Positions 51,055-58,117 of a stretch of 58,117 nucleotides of DNA are shown piece by piece. The notes beneath the pieces were generated by a model. The model saw only the letters and a list, made by a program, of their open reading frames with translations, was not told the DNA's origin and did not search any database. This DNA comes from Desulfuromusa sp. GTDB taxonomy: Bacteria > Desulfobacterota > Desulfuromonadia > Desulfuromonadales > Geopsychrobacteraceae. The stretch spans positions 1 to 58,117 of the forward strand of contig JAKIUD010000014.1 in assembly GCA_021647765.1 (NCBI GenBank), given 5' to 3'. How positions within the stretch are numbered: the stretch's first letter is position 1; the number at the start of each line of letters is the position of its first letter. Position numbers and translations under genes: made by a program.

Positions 51055-52353
51055 CTAGCAATCCAGAGGCGACTCAAATTGCAGTTCATAGACCCGCCTT
51101 GGTCTCCCTTTTGCTGGTTGCTCAATTCCTGATTCCTTGGCGTAACCAGCCTGAAACAGTTTACCTATCAAACGGTTGCCGCTTCGGGTTGTGGTTCCGA
51201 GAGCTTTGGATAAATCGTAGGCAGTGAGATGATTTGATCCTTGTCGCTCAAGAATGGTGAATATCTTACTAATATTTTCTGCAGTGATCCCCGATTTTTC
51301 TGAAAACCGGATAATTTTTTCGTCAAATTTTTTTATGTTATAGGTGCTGTCTTTCTGATCAACCGGTGAAATGACCTGACCGGATTCGGTCAACACTTTA
51401 ACTGTATTTCCTGTCTTGATCGCTATCTCCAATGCCTCGGTTGCATTCGTAAAGGCATTGATTGGATTCATGCCATAACCGATGCCGACACTGATTGTAA
51501 AGCCAAATTTGACGAAAACATCATAGAGCAGTGGAAAATCCTGGTAGTTGTTTGTGTATTCTTCAATAAGATTTCTGGTTGAAATCAGATAGTAATTTTC
51601 TGAACCTCTATTAAATACAAAGGATTGTAACTGCTCTTGAAAATCAAGCAGATAATCGAAATACTTATAGAGAAACCGCTGTGATCTGAATTCATTCTGC
51701 TCGGGTTTTTTCTTTTCACATTTATCTATTTTGATGATGACAACTGCAGGATGGTTGCCGCTGGAGTTTTTGAAATTGATGGCGTTGATGATTTTATTGA
51801 CACCCTTTAGAACGGAAAAATAGGTGTGATTGATCAGAGTGCAGGGATAATTTTGATCTTCTAGGTATTTATTCACACTAAAAAGACAGGTTAGAATGGA
51901 TGTTTCTGGGTTCTTTCGGTAGTTGTAAATATGGAATTTTGCAATATCCTCAACTGTCAATGATTTGCTGCGCTGAACGGCACTGACTTCGGTTAGGGGA
52001 AAATTTAACTCACGGTAAACATGCTTAACAACTGCACCTTGAACGGAGTCAATACTGATCGCCTTCGGCACCTGATGAAAAGGGAGAGAAGCCATCAATT
52101 TCATGATCCCTGTTTCATCGAATTCAAGGAATGCTGTTGGTATGGACTTGTCGATCTCGTTCACTGACAATACATAAGGGAAATTACCGGCAAACAGGAT
52201 TCCATCGACATTTTTTATGGTCGGAATGATCTCCTTCAGTTCGGTGTAAACACTATAGGGATAGGCAGTTATCTCGATAGGTAAGGACATCAATTTCGTT
52301 AAATTGAGAATTTCTACAGTGCGTTTATCAACCCCCACCAAAGCAATATTCAT
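51055..52353 (-). CDS. Multidomain regulator: receptor-like N-domain, cyclase/GGDEF-like middle, winged HTH
   Basis: The protein has 432 residues. The N-terminal ~120 residues form an alpha/beta receptor-like domain (ALVGVDKRTVEILNLTK, VDGILFAGNFPY). The middle contains a degenerate nucleotide-cyclase/GGDEF-like region (ISVGIGYGMNPINAFTNATEALEIA, about 285-310). The C-terminal ~75 residues form a winged helix (LTAYDLSKALGTTTRSGNRLIGKLFQAGYA). It probably senses a small molecule and regulates the divergent peptide-processing genes. I do not recognise a named family. The GGCT-like gene lies just upstream on the same strand (18-bp gap). Confidence 0.65.
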   Translation of the reverse strand: MNIALVGVDKRTVEILNLTKLMSLPIEITAYPYSVYTELKEIIPTIKNVDGILFAGNFPYVLSVNEIDKSIPTAFLEFDETGIMKLMASLPFHQVPKAISIDSVQGAVVKHVYRELNFPLTEVSAVQRSKSLTVEDIAKFHIYNYRKNPETSILTCLFSVNKYLEDQNYPCTLINHTYFSVLKGVNKIINAINFKNSSGNHPAVVIIKIDKCEKKKPEQNEFRSQRFLYKYFDYLLDFQEQLQSFVFNRGSENYYLISTRNLIEEYTNNYQDFPLLYDVFVKFGFTISVGIGYGMNPINAFTNATEALEIAIKTGNTVKVLTESGQVISPVDQKDSTYNIKKFDEKIIRFSEKSGITAENISKIFTILERQGSNHLTAYDLSKALGTTTRSGNRLIGKLFQAGYAKESGIEQPAKGRPRRVYELQFESPLDC

Positions 52354-52371
52354 TATTTCGTTCCTGTCGAT

Positions 52372-52881
52372 TTAAGAAGATTGAATGTGATCACGCAATA
52401 TTATCCCATTATTGACATGAGTGGTGTTTAAAAAATCACGATAAAAAGCCTCCCCCCAGTGTTTTGCCCCCGCCAGGCAGATATTCAGATAATCAGGGTT
52501 TGGCAGAATGGTGCCGTTTTCGTACTCTTTTTTACCCAGATAAATAAAAACTTTATCCAGATCCGGAAGGCTATACCCCATATAGCAGTTTATTCTGTCA
52601 GAGCGTACAACTTTTCGGGTATAGCCTCTTTCGCGGTTGTCGAGAGTTGTAAAATCAAAATTGAGATAACAATAGCAGACAGCATTTAGCCAGTCCTGAT
52701 CGGATGTTTGTACATTTAGCACCGCGGAGTGTTCGCTGGTACTTTTTCGCCAAACCGGCTGCTGGTTGAAGGACCGTTTGAAGGCGCTAAGTTTAAGCGG
52801 AATGGTATGGGAAGGAGGCGCTTCTAACCCCACTGTCTCCTGTGGGTTGATCAGGCTACCGTAAGTGATGATTCCCAGCAT
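52372..52881 (-). CDS. Gamma-glutamylcyclotransferase-like (GGCT/AIG2 fold) protein
   Basis: The protein has about 169 residues. The substrate-binding YGSL motif is at residues 7-10 (IITYGSLINPQE), and the catalytic-type glutamate lies in LDNRERGYTRKVV (about 82-94). This is the GGCT/AIG2 arrangement. It could release pyroglutamate from gamma-glutamyl peptides or act as a related amine transferase. The second of two adjacent ATG codons is preferred because AAGGAGAA is too close to the first. It neighbours M20 peptidases and a peptide-type importer, consistent with peptide or gamma-glutamyl-amino-acid metabolism. Confidence 0.7.
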   Translation of the reverse strand: MLGIITYGSLINPQETVGLEAPPSHTIPLKLSAFKRSFNQQPVWRKSTSEHSAVLNVQTSDQDWLNAVCYCYLNFDFTTLDNRERGYTRKVVRSDRINCYMGYSLPDLDKVFIYLGKKEYENGTILPNPDYLNICLAGAKHWGEAFYRDFLNTTHVNNGIILRDHIQSS

Positions 52882-52966
52882 CATTTCTCCTTGACTTCAT
52901 TAGAAAGTTGTTTTACAACTCATTTAAGGACATCTTACGGACATGACTATAAGTTGTGGGGAGCAA

Positions 52967-54121
52967 ATGGTCAATATTGGAAGCATAGCAGAAAAACACA
53001 GCGTAGAAATATATGCCAACCTGGAAAGACTGGTGAACATGAACAGTTTTTCTACAAATATTTCCGGGTTACATGCGGTCTCTGATATTTTGACCGATAT
53101 TGCCAGTAAGCACGGTATTGTGCTCGATAAAAAAATTAGTGCTGAGGATTCAGCCCAACGTCCCCATTTGATCTACAAAAATAAGCAGCGTGACGACTAT
53201 TACGCATTTATCGGCCATTTCGATACAGTTCACCCGCCTGACAGTGATTTTAATAAACTTCTTAAGGATGGTGAAAACTGGATCGGTCCAGGTGTTAACG
53301 ATATGAAAAACGGCGTGTTGATTGCCCTCTATACGCTGATCATCCTCAAAGAACTCATGCCGTTAGAAAAGATTCCGCTCAAAATTCTTTTCAATTCCGA
53401 CGAAGAAATCAGCTCTCCGACTTCCAGTAATATTATCAAAGCAGAATTGAAAAATGCTAAAGCAGGATTTGTTTTTGAATCTGGACGCGTGCCCGGGGAT
53501 ATGATCGTGACCAGCCGCAAAGGTGTTATTGGCCTTGATATTGATGTGAGTGGAAAACCGTCACATGCCGGGGAGTCCCCAAGTACCGGGATTAATGCCA
53601 TTGTTGATGCGGCAACCATTATCGGCAAGCTCAATTCACTAAATAGTACTGCTACGGGGGTCAGTATTCAGTGTACTGAGATCTCCGGGGGGACAGCGCG
53701 TAATGTCGTCCCTGATCGCTGTAAAATTGGAGTTGATATTCGCGTTCCAACTCTGCAGAAACAAGATAAACTTCTTGAGGAGATAAATCACCTGCTTAAA
53801 AAGCAGGATGTTGTCAGCAGTCAGATTGAGTATACAATCAAGATTAAGCGCCCACCATTTGTGAAAACAGAAAAGTCAGCTAGACTTATCGATAGCTATT
53901 TAAGGATTGCCTCTGATCTGGGTTTTCCGATTGAGGAAACCTCCTCTGGAGGGGTTTCTGACGCCAACAATCTGTCCAGTTTTGGCGTGCCGGTCATTGA
54001 TGGTCTGGGAGCCTTGGGCAATTATCCCCATACCAAAAAAGAATACATGATCAAGCAGTCATTAATGGATCGTCTTATTATTTTCAGTAGCTTCTTTTAT
54101 GAATTGATTCAGGAAGGTTGA
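52967..54121 (+). CDS. M20-family metallopeptidase (CPG2/ArgE/DapE-like)
   Basis: The protein has about 384 residues. Metal-site motifs are FIGHFDTVHP (H and catalytic D), GPGVNDMKNG (bridging D), FNSDEEISSP (catalytic E and metal E), FESGR and the final PHTKKEY histidine. A dimerisation domain sits between (about 175-290). It should release an amino acid from a peptide or N-acyl compound. The ATG at 52967 follows GGGGAGC by 4-5 bases; the upstream ATG at 52943 lacks support. It is divergent from the GGCT-like gene and starts the peptide cluster. Confidence 0.85.
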   Translation: MVNIGSIAEKHSVEIYANLERLVNMNSFSTNISGLHAVSDILTDIASKHGIVLDKKISAEDSAQRPHLIYKNKQRDDYYAFIGHFDTVHPPDSDFNKLLKDGENWIGPGVNDMKNGVLIALYTLIILKELMPLEKIPLKILFNSDEEISSPTSSNIIKAELKNAKAGFVFESGRVPGDMIVTSRKGVIGLDIDVSGKPSHAGESPSTGINAIVDAATIIGKLNSLNSTATGVSIQCTEISGGTARNVVPDRCKIGVDIRVPTLQKQDKLLEEINHLLKKQDVVSSQIEYTIKIKRPPFVKTEKSARLIDSYLRIASDLGFPIEETSSGGVSDANNLSSFGVPVIDGLGALGNYPHTKKEYMIKQSLMDRLIIFSSFFYELIQEG

Positions 54122-54165
54122 ACATATTTTTTTGAGGGACACTCACATTCACAGGGAGGTCGATT

Positions 54166-55689
54166 ATGAGGAAATTTTTTGTTCTACTGTTGGGTTTATT
54201 GATGTGTGCTAGTGCCGTAAATGCAAGAACATTGAAGATCGGTATGTCTTCTGACGCCCGTTCGATGGATCCATATTTCCACAATGAAACGGCGACTAAT
54301 TCGATGTTGTCCAATATTTTTGAAGGACTGACTTATTTTGATAAGGATCTCAATGTTTACCCGGTGCTTGCAAAGTCCTGGAAAGTGGTTGGGGAAAATA
54401 CCTGGGAATTCAAACTAAGGAAAGGGGTTAAGTTTCACAACGGTAATGACTTTAACGCCGATGATGTCATCTTCTCTATCGACAGAATTAAAAACTGGGG
54501 GAAATCTGGCTTTAAATCGAAGGTCAATATGATTAAGTCCTTTGATAAGATAGATGATTATACGGTTCGGATTACCACCAAGGGGCCATACCCGATTTTG
54601 CTGCGGAAACTTTCTTATGTCAAAATGCTGGATGCTGAATATTGCCGTGATAAAGATGCTGCCTTTCTTGGTCTGAATCCGGTAGGAACCGGCCCATTCA
54701 AATTTGTCGCGTGGAGAAAAGGTGAGAGTCTCACATTGACCGCCAACAAAGATTACTGGCGTGCTCAACCATTTTATTCTGATGTCATCTTTAAACCACT
54801 GACCAATAATGCGACCCGTGTTGCAGCAGCTTTGAGTGGTGAAGTTGATATCATCGACAGAATCCCGGTTATGGACGTTCAGCGGATTAAAAAATCTTCC
54901 AAGCTGAATTTTTTTATGCAGCCCGGTCTGCGGCTGATCTACCTGCAAATGGATCAAGGTCGTCTTGAAACTCCATATGTCAAAGGGAAAAATCCTTTTC
55001 TGGATGTGCGGGTAAGGCAGGCGATCTATCTTGGTATTAACGAAGATTCAATTGTCAAACACATCATGAAGGGGTTTGCCGTACCGGCGGGACAATTTAA
55101 CCCGGAGGTCGTTTTTGGTTATGATAAATCGATCAAGCGCCCTGCTTACAATGCTGTCGAGGCCAAAAAACTGTTGGCAAAGGCAGGTTACCCGAATGGT
55201 TTTGAAGTGACTCTAGATGCGCCGAACAATCGTTATGTCAATGATGCACAGATAGCGCAGGCCATTGCTTCAAGTCTCTCCCGGATTGGTATCAAGGTAA
55301 AGGTCAATGCTTTACCAAAAGCGACCTTTTTTCCCAAAACTGACCGTCTGGATACCAGTTTCTTCCTGATTGGTTGGGCCAGTACTGACGGGGACAGTAG
55401 TTCCTTCCTTGATGGAATTACTCATACCTACGATAAGGAAGCTGGTTATGGCCGCTACAATCGTGGTCGTTACAGTAACGCGCAGGTTGATGAGCTGATT
55501 GAAAAAGCGGGTGTTACGATTGATGAGAAGGAACGCCTCGGTTACTTGATCGAAGCACAACGGATTGCTCTGGTTGAAGATATGAGCGTTATTCCGTTGC
55601 ATTACCAGGTTGATCTGTACGCATCGGGGAAAAATATCAAATTTACTCCTCGTACCGACAGTCATATGTATGTTTACGACATGAAGTGA
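54166..55689 (+). CDS. Peptide-type ABC transporter substrate-binding protein (SBP_bac_5)
   Basis: The protein has 507 residues. A signal peptide (about 1-20, ending VNA) is followed by the DppA/OppA fold: RSMDPYFHNETATNSMLSNIFEGLTYFDKDL, TWEFKLRKGVKFHNGNDFNADDVIFSIDR and PVGTGPFKFV are diagnostic. It lacks a lipobox. GGGAGG precedes the ATG. The ligand is probably a peptide or acylated amino acid, given the flanking M20 peptidases. A hairpin in the gap after it may lower expression of the permease. Confidence 0.9.
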   Translation: MRKFFVLLLGLLMCASAVNARTLKIGMSSDARSMDPYFHNETATNSMLSNIFEGLTYFDKDLNVYPVLAKSWKVVGENTWEFKLRKGVKFHNGNDFNADDVIFSIDRIKNWGKSGFKSKVNMIKSFDKIDDYTVRITTKGPYPILLRKLSYVKMLDAEYCRDKDAAFLGLNPVGTGPFKFVAWRKGESLTLTANKDYWRAQPFYSDVIFKPLTNNATRVAAALSGEVDIIDRIPVMDVQRIKKSSKLNFFMQPGLRLIYLQMDQGRLETPYVKGKNPFLDVRVRQAIYLGINEDSIVKHIMKGFAVPAGQFNPEVVFGYDKSIKRPAYNAVEAKKLLAKAGYPNGFEVTLDAPNNRYVNDAQIAQAIASSLSRIGIKVKVNALPKATFFPKTDRLDTSFFLIGWASTDGDSSSFLDGITHTYDKEAGYGRYNRGRYSNAQVDELIEKAGVTIDEKERLGYLIEAQRIALVEDMSVIPLHYQVDLYASGKNIKFTPRTDSHMYVYDMK

Positions 55690-55791
55690 TCGTTTGTCGG
55701 AATGTCATGGGTGGTTGGGGACTAAATCCACCTTTTGTCTCCCGATTGCCCGGGGACAGACCCAAGGTCAGTCCCCTCTAGTCTGTTATTG

Positions 55792-55827
55792 ATCCCGGCA
55801 GGGTGAAGAGTTCTGTACTGCCGGGAT
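55792..55827 (+). terminator. Hairpin between binding protein and permease genes
   Basis: ATCCCGGCAG (55792-55801) pairs perfectly with CTGCCGGGAT (55818-55827) around a 16-nt loop and is followed by ACCTTTTG. It is probably an attenuator. Upstream, 55751-55778 (CGGGGACAGACC...GTCAGTCCCC) resembles part of the REP-like repeat. Confidence 0.5.
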
Positions 55828-55848
55828 ACCTTTTGCTGGGGTTATAGA

Positions 55849-56802
55849 GTGGGAAGATACATATTAAGGCGATTATTTCATGCCGTTCTGGTCATGTCTG
55901 TCATCAGCTTCATCGTATTTTTCATCATGTACAAAGCGGGTGATCCGGTAGAGCTCTTACTTCCTCCCGATGCAACCCATCAGGAAGTTGTGCAGATGCG
56001 GGCATATCTGGGTCTGGACAAACCGTTTACCACCCAGTATGCAATATTCGTAAAGAATGCTTTGAAAGGAGATATCGGTAATTCTTATATTTATGGGCAG
56101 CCCGCTGTCGATATTGTCCTTGAACGCTTTCCGGCGACCTTGGAGTTAGCCTTTCTGGCGATGTTTTTTTCGATTATTCTGGGAATCCCAATGGGGGTAA
56201 TTGCTTCGGTTAAACCGAAGTCGATTCTCAGTCGCAGTATCATGTTTTTCTCCTTGGCTGGAATATCGATACCGGTATTCTGGACCGGGATGGTCTTCGT
56301 CCTGATTTGCTCTGTTTATCTTGGTGTCCTGCCGTCGTCCGGGCGGGGAGAAGTCCTTTTTTTTACCAGTGCATTTACCTGGGATGGGATCAAGCACCTG
56401 ATTATGCCGGTGATAACGCTGACCCTGTTCCAGCTGGCATTGATTATTCGATTGACCAGAACCGGAATGATGGAAGTCCTGATGCAGGACTACATCAAAC
56501 TGGCGAAAGCCAAGGGATTGCCGAACCGGGTGGTTATTTACTATCACGCCTTAAAAAATACCCTCATTCCTGTCATTACTGTCATTGGTATTCAGTTCGG
56601 TCAACTCATCGCTTTTACCATTGTGACCGAAACCATATTTGCCTGGCCTGGAACCGGAAAATTGATCATTGATTCAATTCAAAATCTTGATCGGCCGATT
56701 GTTGTCGCATATCTGCTGATGGTCTCTTTTATCTTTGTCATTATTAATTTCATGGTTGATGTGATCTACACCTTTGTTGATCCAAGGGTGAGGGTTAAAT
56801 AG
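55849..56802 (+). CDS. DppB/OppB-type ABC transporter permease
   Basis: The protein has 317 residues and six transmembrane helices. It starts at a GTG with MGRYILRRLFHAVLVMSVISFIVFF, typical of DppB. The family blocks RAYLGLDKPFTTQYAIF and the EAA-like loop YIKLAKAKGLPNRVVIYYHALKNTLIPVIT are present. It should form half of a peptide importer channel. The partner permease (DppC) and the ATPases (DppD, DppF) are not in the window: the next gene is a peptidase. They may lie beyond the right edge or elsewhere. Confidence 0.9.
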   Translation: MGRYILRRLFHAVLVMSVISFIVFFIMYKAGDPVELLLPPDATHQEVVQMRAYLGLDKPFTTQYAIFVKNALKGDIGNSYIYGQPAVDIVLERFPATLELAFLAMFFSIILGIPMGVIASVKPKSILSRSIMFFSLAGISIPVFWTGMVFVLICSVYLGVLPSSGRGEVLFFTSAFTWDGIKHLIMPVITLTLFQLALIIRLTRTGMMEVLMQDYIKLAKAKGLPNRVVIYYHALKNTLIPVITVIGIQFGQLIAFTIVTETIFAWPGTGKLIIDSIQNLDRPIVVAYLLMVSFIFVIINFMVDVIYTFVDPRVRVK

Positions 56803-56821
56803 TTTTATTAATGGGAAATGT

Positions 56822-57937
56822 ATGAAAAAGTTTGATTTTTATAAGTCGGAAGCAGCGGTTCTATTGGAAGATCTCAACAGGATTGCCGAACCTTCTTTCA
56901 AAGAGTTTAAAACGACCAAATACATTCTTAACTTTTTACATGAGAACAATATTCCGCTCGATAAAAGCTTTGAAACCGGCTGTTTCGGTACGATCGATTG
57001 TGGTGCAAAAAAAACGATCGCCTTGCGTGCTGACATTGATGCCTTGCCAACGAACCCGGAGAGGACAAAGTTTAAGCACCTGTGTGGGCACCATTCTCAT
57101 ACCTCAATGTTGTTGCTGGCATTGAAATATCTGGTTCAACATCAAGATCAACTGAAAGTCAATATCCGTTACATCTTCCAGCCAGCGGAAGAACTGGGTA
57201 GCGGTGCACTTTTTATGCTAAAGGAGGGCTGCCTGGAGGGATGTTCTGAGGTTTATGGGGTGCACGTCGATCCACATCAGCATCTGGGAGATATCCTGTT
57301 GAAAGCAGGTGAGTTTATGGCTGGTGCGGCGATGTTCGATATTAAATTTACCGGTAACAGCACCCATGCTGCCTATCCACATGCTGGGGATGATGTTCTG
57401 GTCGCGGCAACTGATTACGTAAATCTTTGTCAGAAAATAATTACCCGTTTCAAGAATCCGATTAAAAAAGCGGTTCTGTCATTTGCTCAGATTTCTGGTG
57501 GACAGGCGTTCAATATCCTTGCCGAAGAGTTATCAATGAAAGGAACCTATCGTTATTTCGATGCTGAAGTAAAAGAATTGATCGAACAAAAGATGCGCGT
57601 AATTGGGGATGCCATCAAACTGATTTATGGAGTTGATGTTGCGATCTCAACGGTGGAGGGAACAGTTCCTTTACATAACCATCCAGAGTTGACAGCAAAA
57701 TTGACGGAGATTTTTTCTGGATCAGAAGTGCATGTCAATACGGAGTTGGATCCGATGATGGGAGGGGAGGATTTCTCCTTTTATCTGGAAGAATGTCCGG
57801 GGGTGTTTGTCAATCTTGGCGTTGCTGGCAAAGCCGACCATCCGCCCTTGCATAATAAATATTTTTTTGTCCCCACCGAAGTTGTTCTTCTCGGAACGAT
57901 GTTCTGGGTAGAACTTGTAACGAACCAACTTATTTAA
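56822..57937 (+). CDS. M20D-family amidohydrolase/aminoacylase
   Basis: The protein has 371 residues. M20D motifs are ALRADIDALP, LCGHHSHTSMLL (the usual CGHDxHT site, here with His for Asp), FQPAEELGSGA, VYGVHVDPHQHLG, MGGEDFSFY and HPPLHNKYF. The other metal ligands are intact. The family deacylates N-acyl or indole-conjugated amino acids and cleaves small peptides. It lies 19 bp after the permease gene, so it is co-transcribed with it. This makes two different M20 enzymes bracketing the peptide-type importer genes. Confidence 0.87.
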   Translation: MKKFDFYKSEAAVLLEDLNRIAEPSFKEFKTTKYILNFLHENNIPLDKSFETGCFGTIDCGAKKTIALRADIDALPTNPERTKFKHLCGHHSHTSMLLLALKYLVQHQDQLKVNIRYIFQPAEELGSGALFMLKEGCLEGCSEVYGVHVDPHQHLGDILLKAGEFMAGAAMFDIKFTGNSTHAAYPHAGDDVLVAATDYVNLCQKIITRFKNPIKKAVLSFAQISGGQAFNILAEELSMKGTYRYFDAEVKELIEQKMRVIGDAIKLIYGVDVAISTVEGTVPLHNHPELTAKLTEIFSGSEVHVNTELDPMMGGEDFSFYLEECPGVFVNLGVAGKADHPPLHNKYFFVPTEVVLLGTMFWVELVTNQLI

Positions 57938-58117
57938 GAAGGCGATAGGACAAAACGAGTATTTTTTACCATGACGGTGTGCTGATGCTTTTTTAACAGA
58001 GCGTAGCGAAAATCTCGGGGGCTTGCCCCCGTGCTGGATAGTGTAGACTGGGCTTGTCCCAGTCTGTATTATTCAGGACATGGAACTTCAGAGAAATACG
58101 CATCATGTTTTTAGGTT
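57938..58117. repeat. Right-edge region with two adjacent hairpins
   Basis: No gene is visible after the M20D gene. CGGGGGCTTGCCCCCG (58016-58031) and AGACTGGG...CCCAGTCT (58045-58065) are two neat hairpins 13 bp apart, both with CTTG-type loops. They could be a REP-like doublet or a terminator. No T tract follows either one. Confidence 0.5.

Noticed and set aside
1..58117. CRISPR arrays, tRNA or rRNA genes, prophage and complete insertion sequences
   Set aside because: No regularly spaced repeats, no tRNA cloverleaf or rRNA sequence, and no phage or intact transposase genes were seen.

Overview
The window looks like chromosomal DNA of a Gram-negative anaerobe or microaerophile. The likeliest group is the Desulfuromonadales-like 'deltaproteobacteria' (Desulfobacterota). 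The pointers are a split-Soret-type c-type cytochrome with a membrane cytochrome b, rubredoxin, a NifX-like/DUF5320 pair, a sigma-54-dependent DctB/DctD-type two-component system, outer-membrane proteins, and abundant GTG/TTG starts. This placement is inference from gene content; no rRNA or tRNA gene is present.

Layout. 0-1.6 kb: a NifX-like protein and a DUF5320-like Gly/Arg-rich protein (minus strand), behind a promoter bracketed by two copies of one 14-bp palindrome. 1.6-6.2 kb: a complete branched-chain amino-acid-type ABC importer (livKHMGF). 6.2-11.4 kb: endonuclease IV, decayed remnants of a VIT-family and a NudC-family gene, an MprF-type lysyltransferase, an alpha/beta hydrolase and a truncated REP-associated tyrosine transposase. 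11.4-17 kb: NudC, an ADP-ribose-type Nudix hydrolase, a HAD phosphatase, an XRE-cupin regulator, ElbB, rubredoxin, lipoyl synthase, a hot-dog thioesterase and a YjfB-like small protein. 17.2-22.7 kb: a complete 2-oxoglutarate dehydrogenase complex (sucA, sucB, lpdA); the nearby lipA supplies its cofactor. 22.8-29.4 kb: an M23 endopeptidase and a BMP-type nucleoside/purine ABC importer with a xanthine phosphoribosyltransferase-like gene. 29.5-37.4 kb: a membrane-anchored LuxR-type regulator divergent from three secreted genes: an outer-membrane barrel candidate, a secreted Ig/NTF2/FnIII-like protein, and a 1166-aa secreted protein that ends in a domain resembling the NTF2-like one. I cannot assign this cluster to any known system and consider it the best candidate for something undescribed. 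37.6-40.4 kb: a Bax-inhibitor-1 family protein, an isolated shikimate kinase with an in-frame orphan coding remnant after its stop, a small secreted Gln/Tyr/Lys-rich protein, and repeats. 40.4-45.7 kb: a TetR-controlled tripartite ABC exporter. 45.8-50.8 kb: split-Soret cytochrome plus cytochrome b behind a good sigma-54 promoter, followed by a histidine kinase and a sigma-54 activator that may control it. 51-58 kb: a multidomain regulator and a GGCT-like protein divergent from two M20 peptidases, a peptide-type binding protein and one DppB-like permease.

Dispersed nested palindromes at about 21.2, 39.2 and 50.9 kb (with a weak partial at 55.7 kb) form a REP-like family, and a broken REP-type transposase lies at 11.3 kb. 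Starts were adjusted by ribosome binding site and family alignment where the longest open frame was too long. All functional calls rest on reading the translated proteins; no database search was run.
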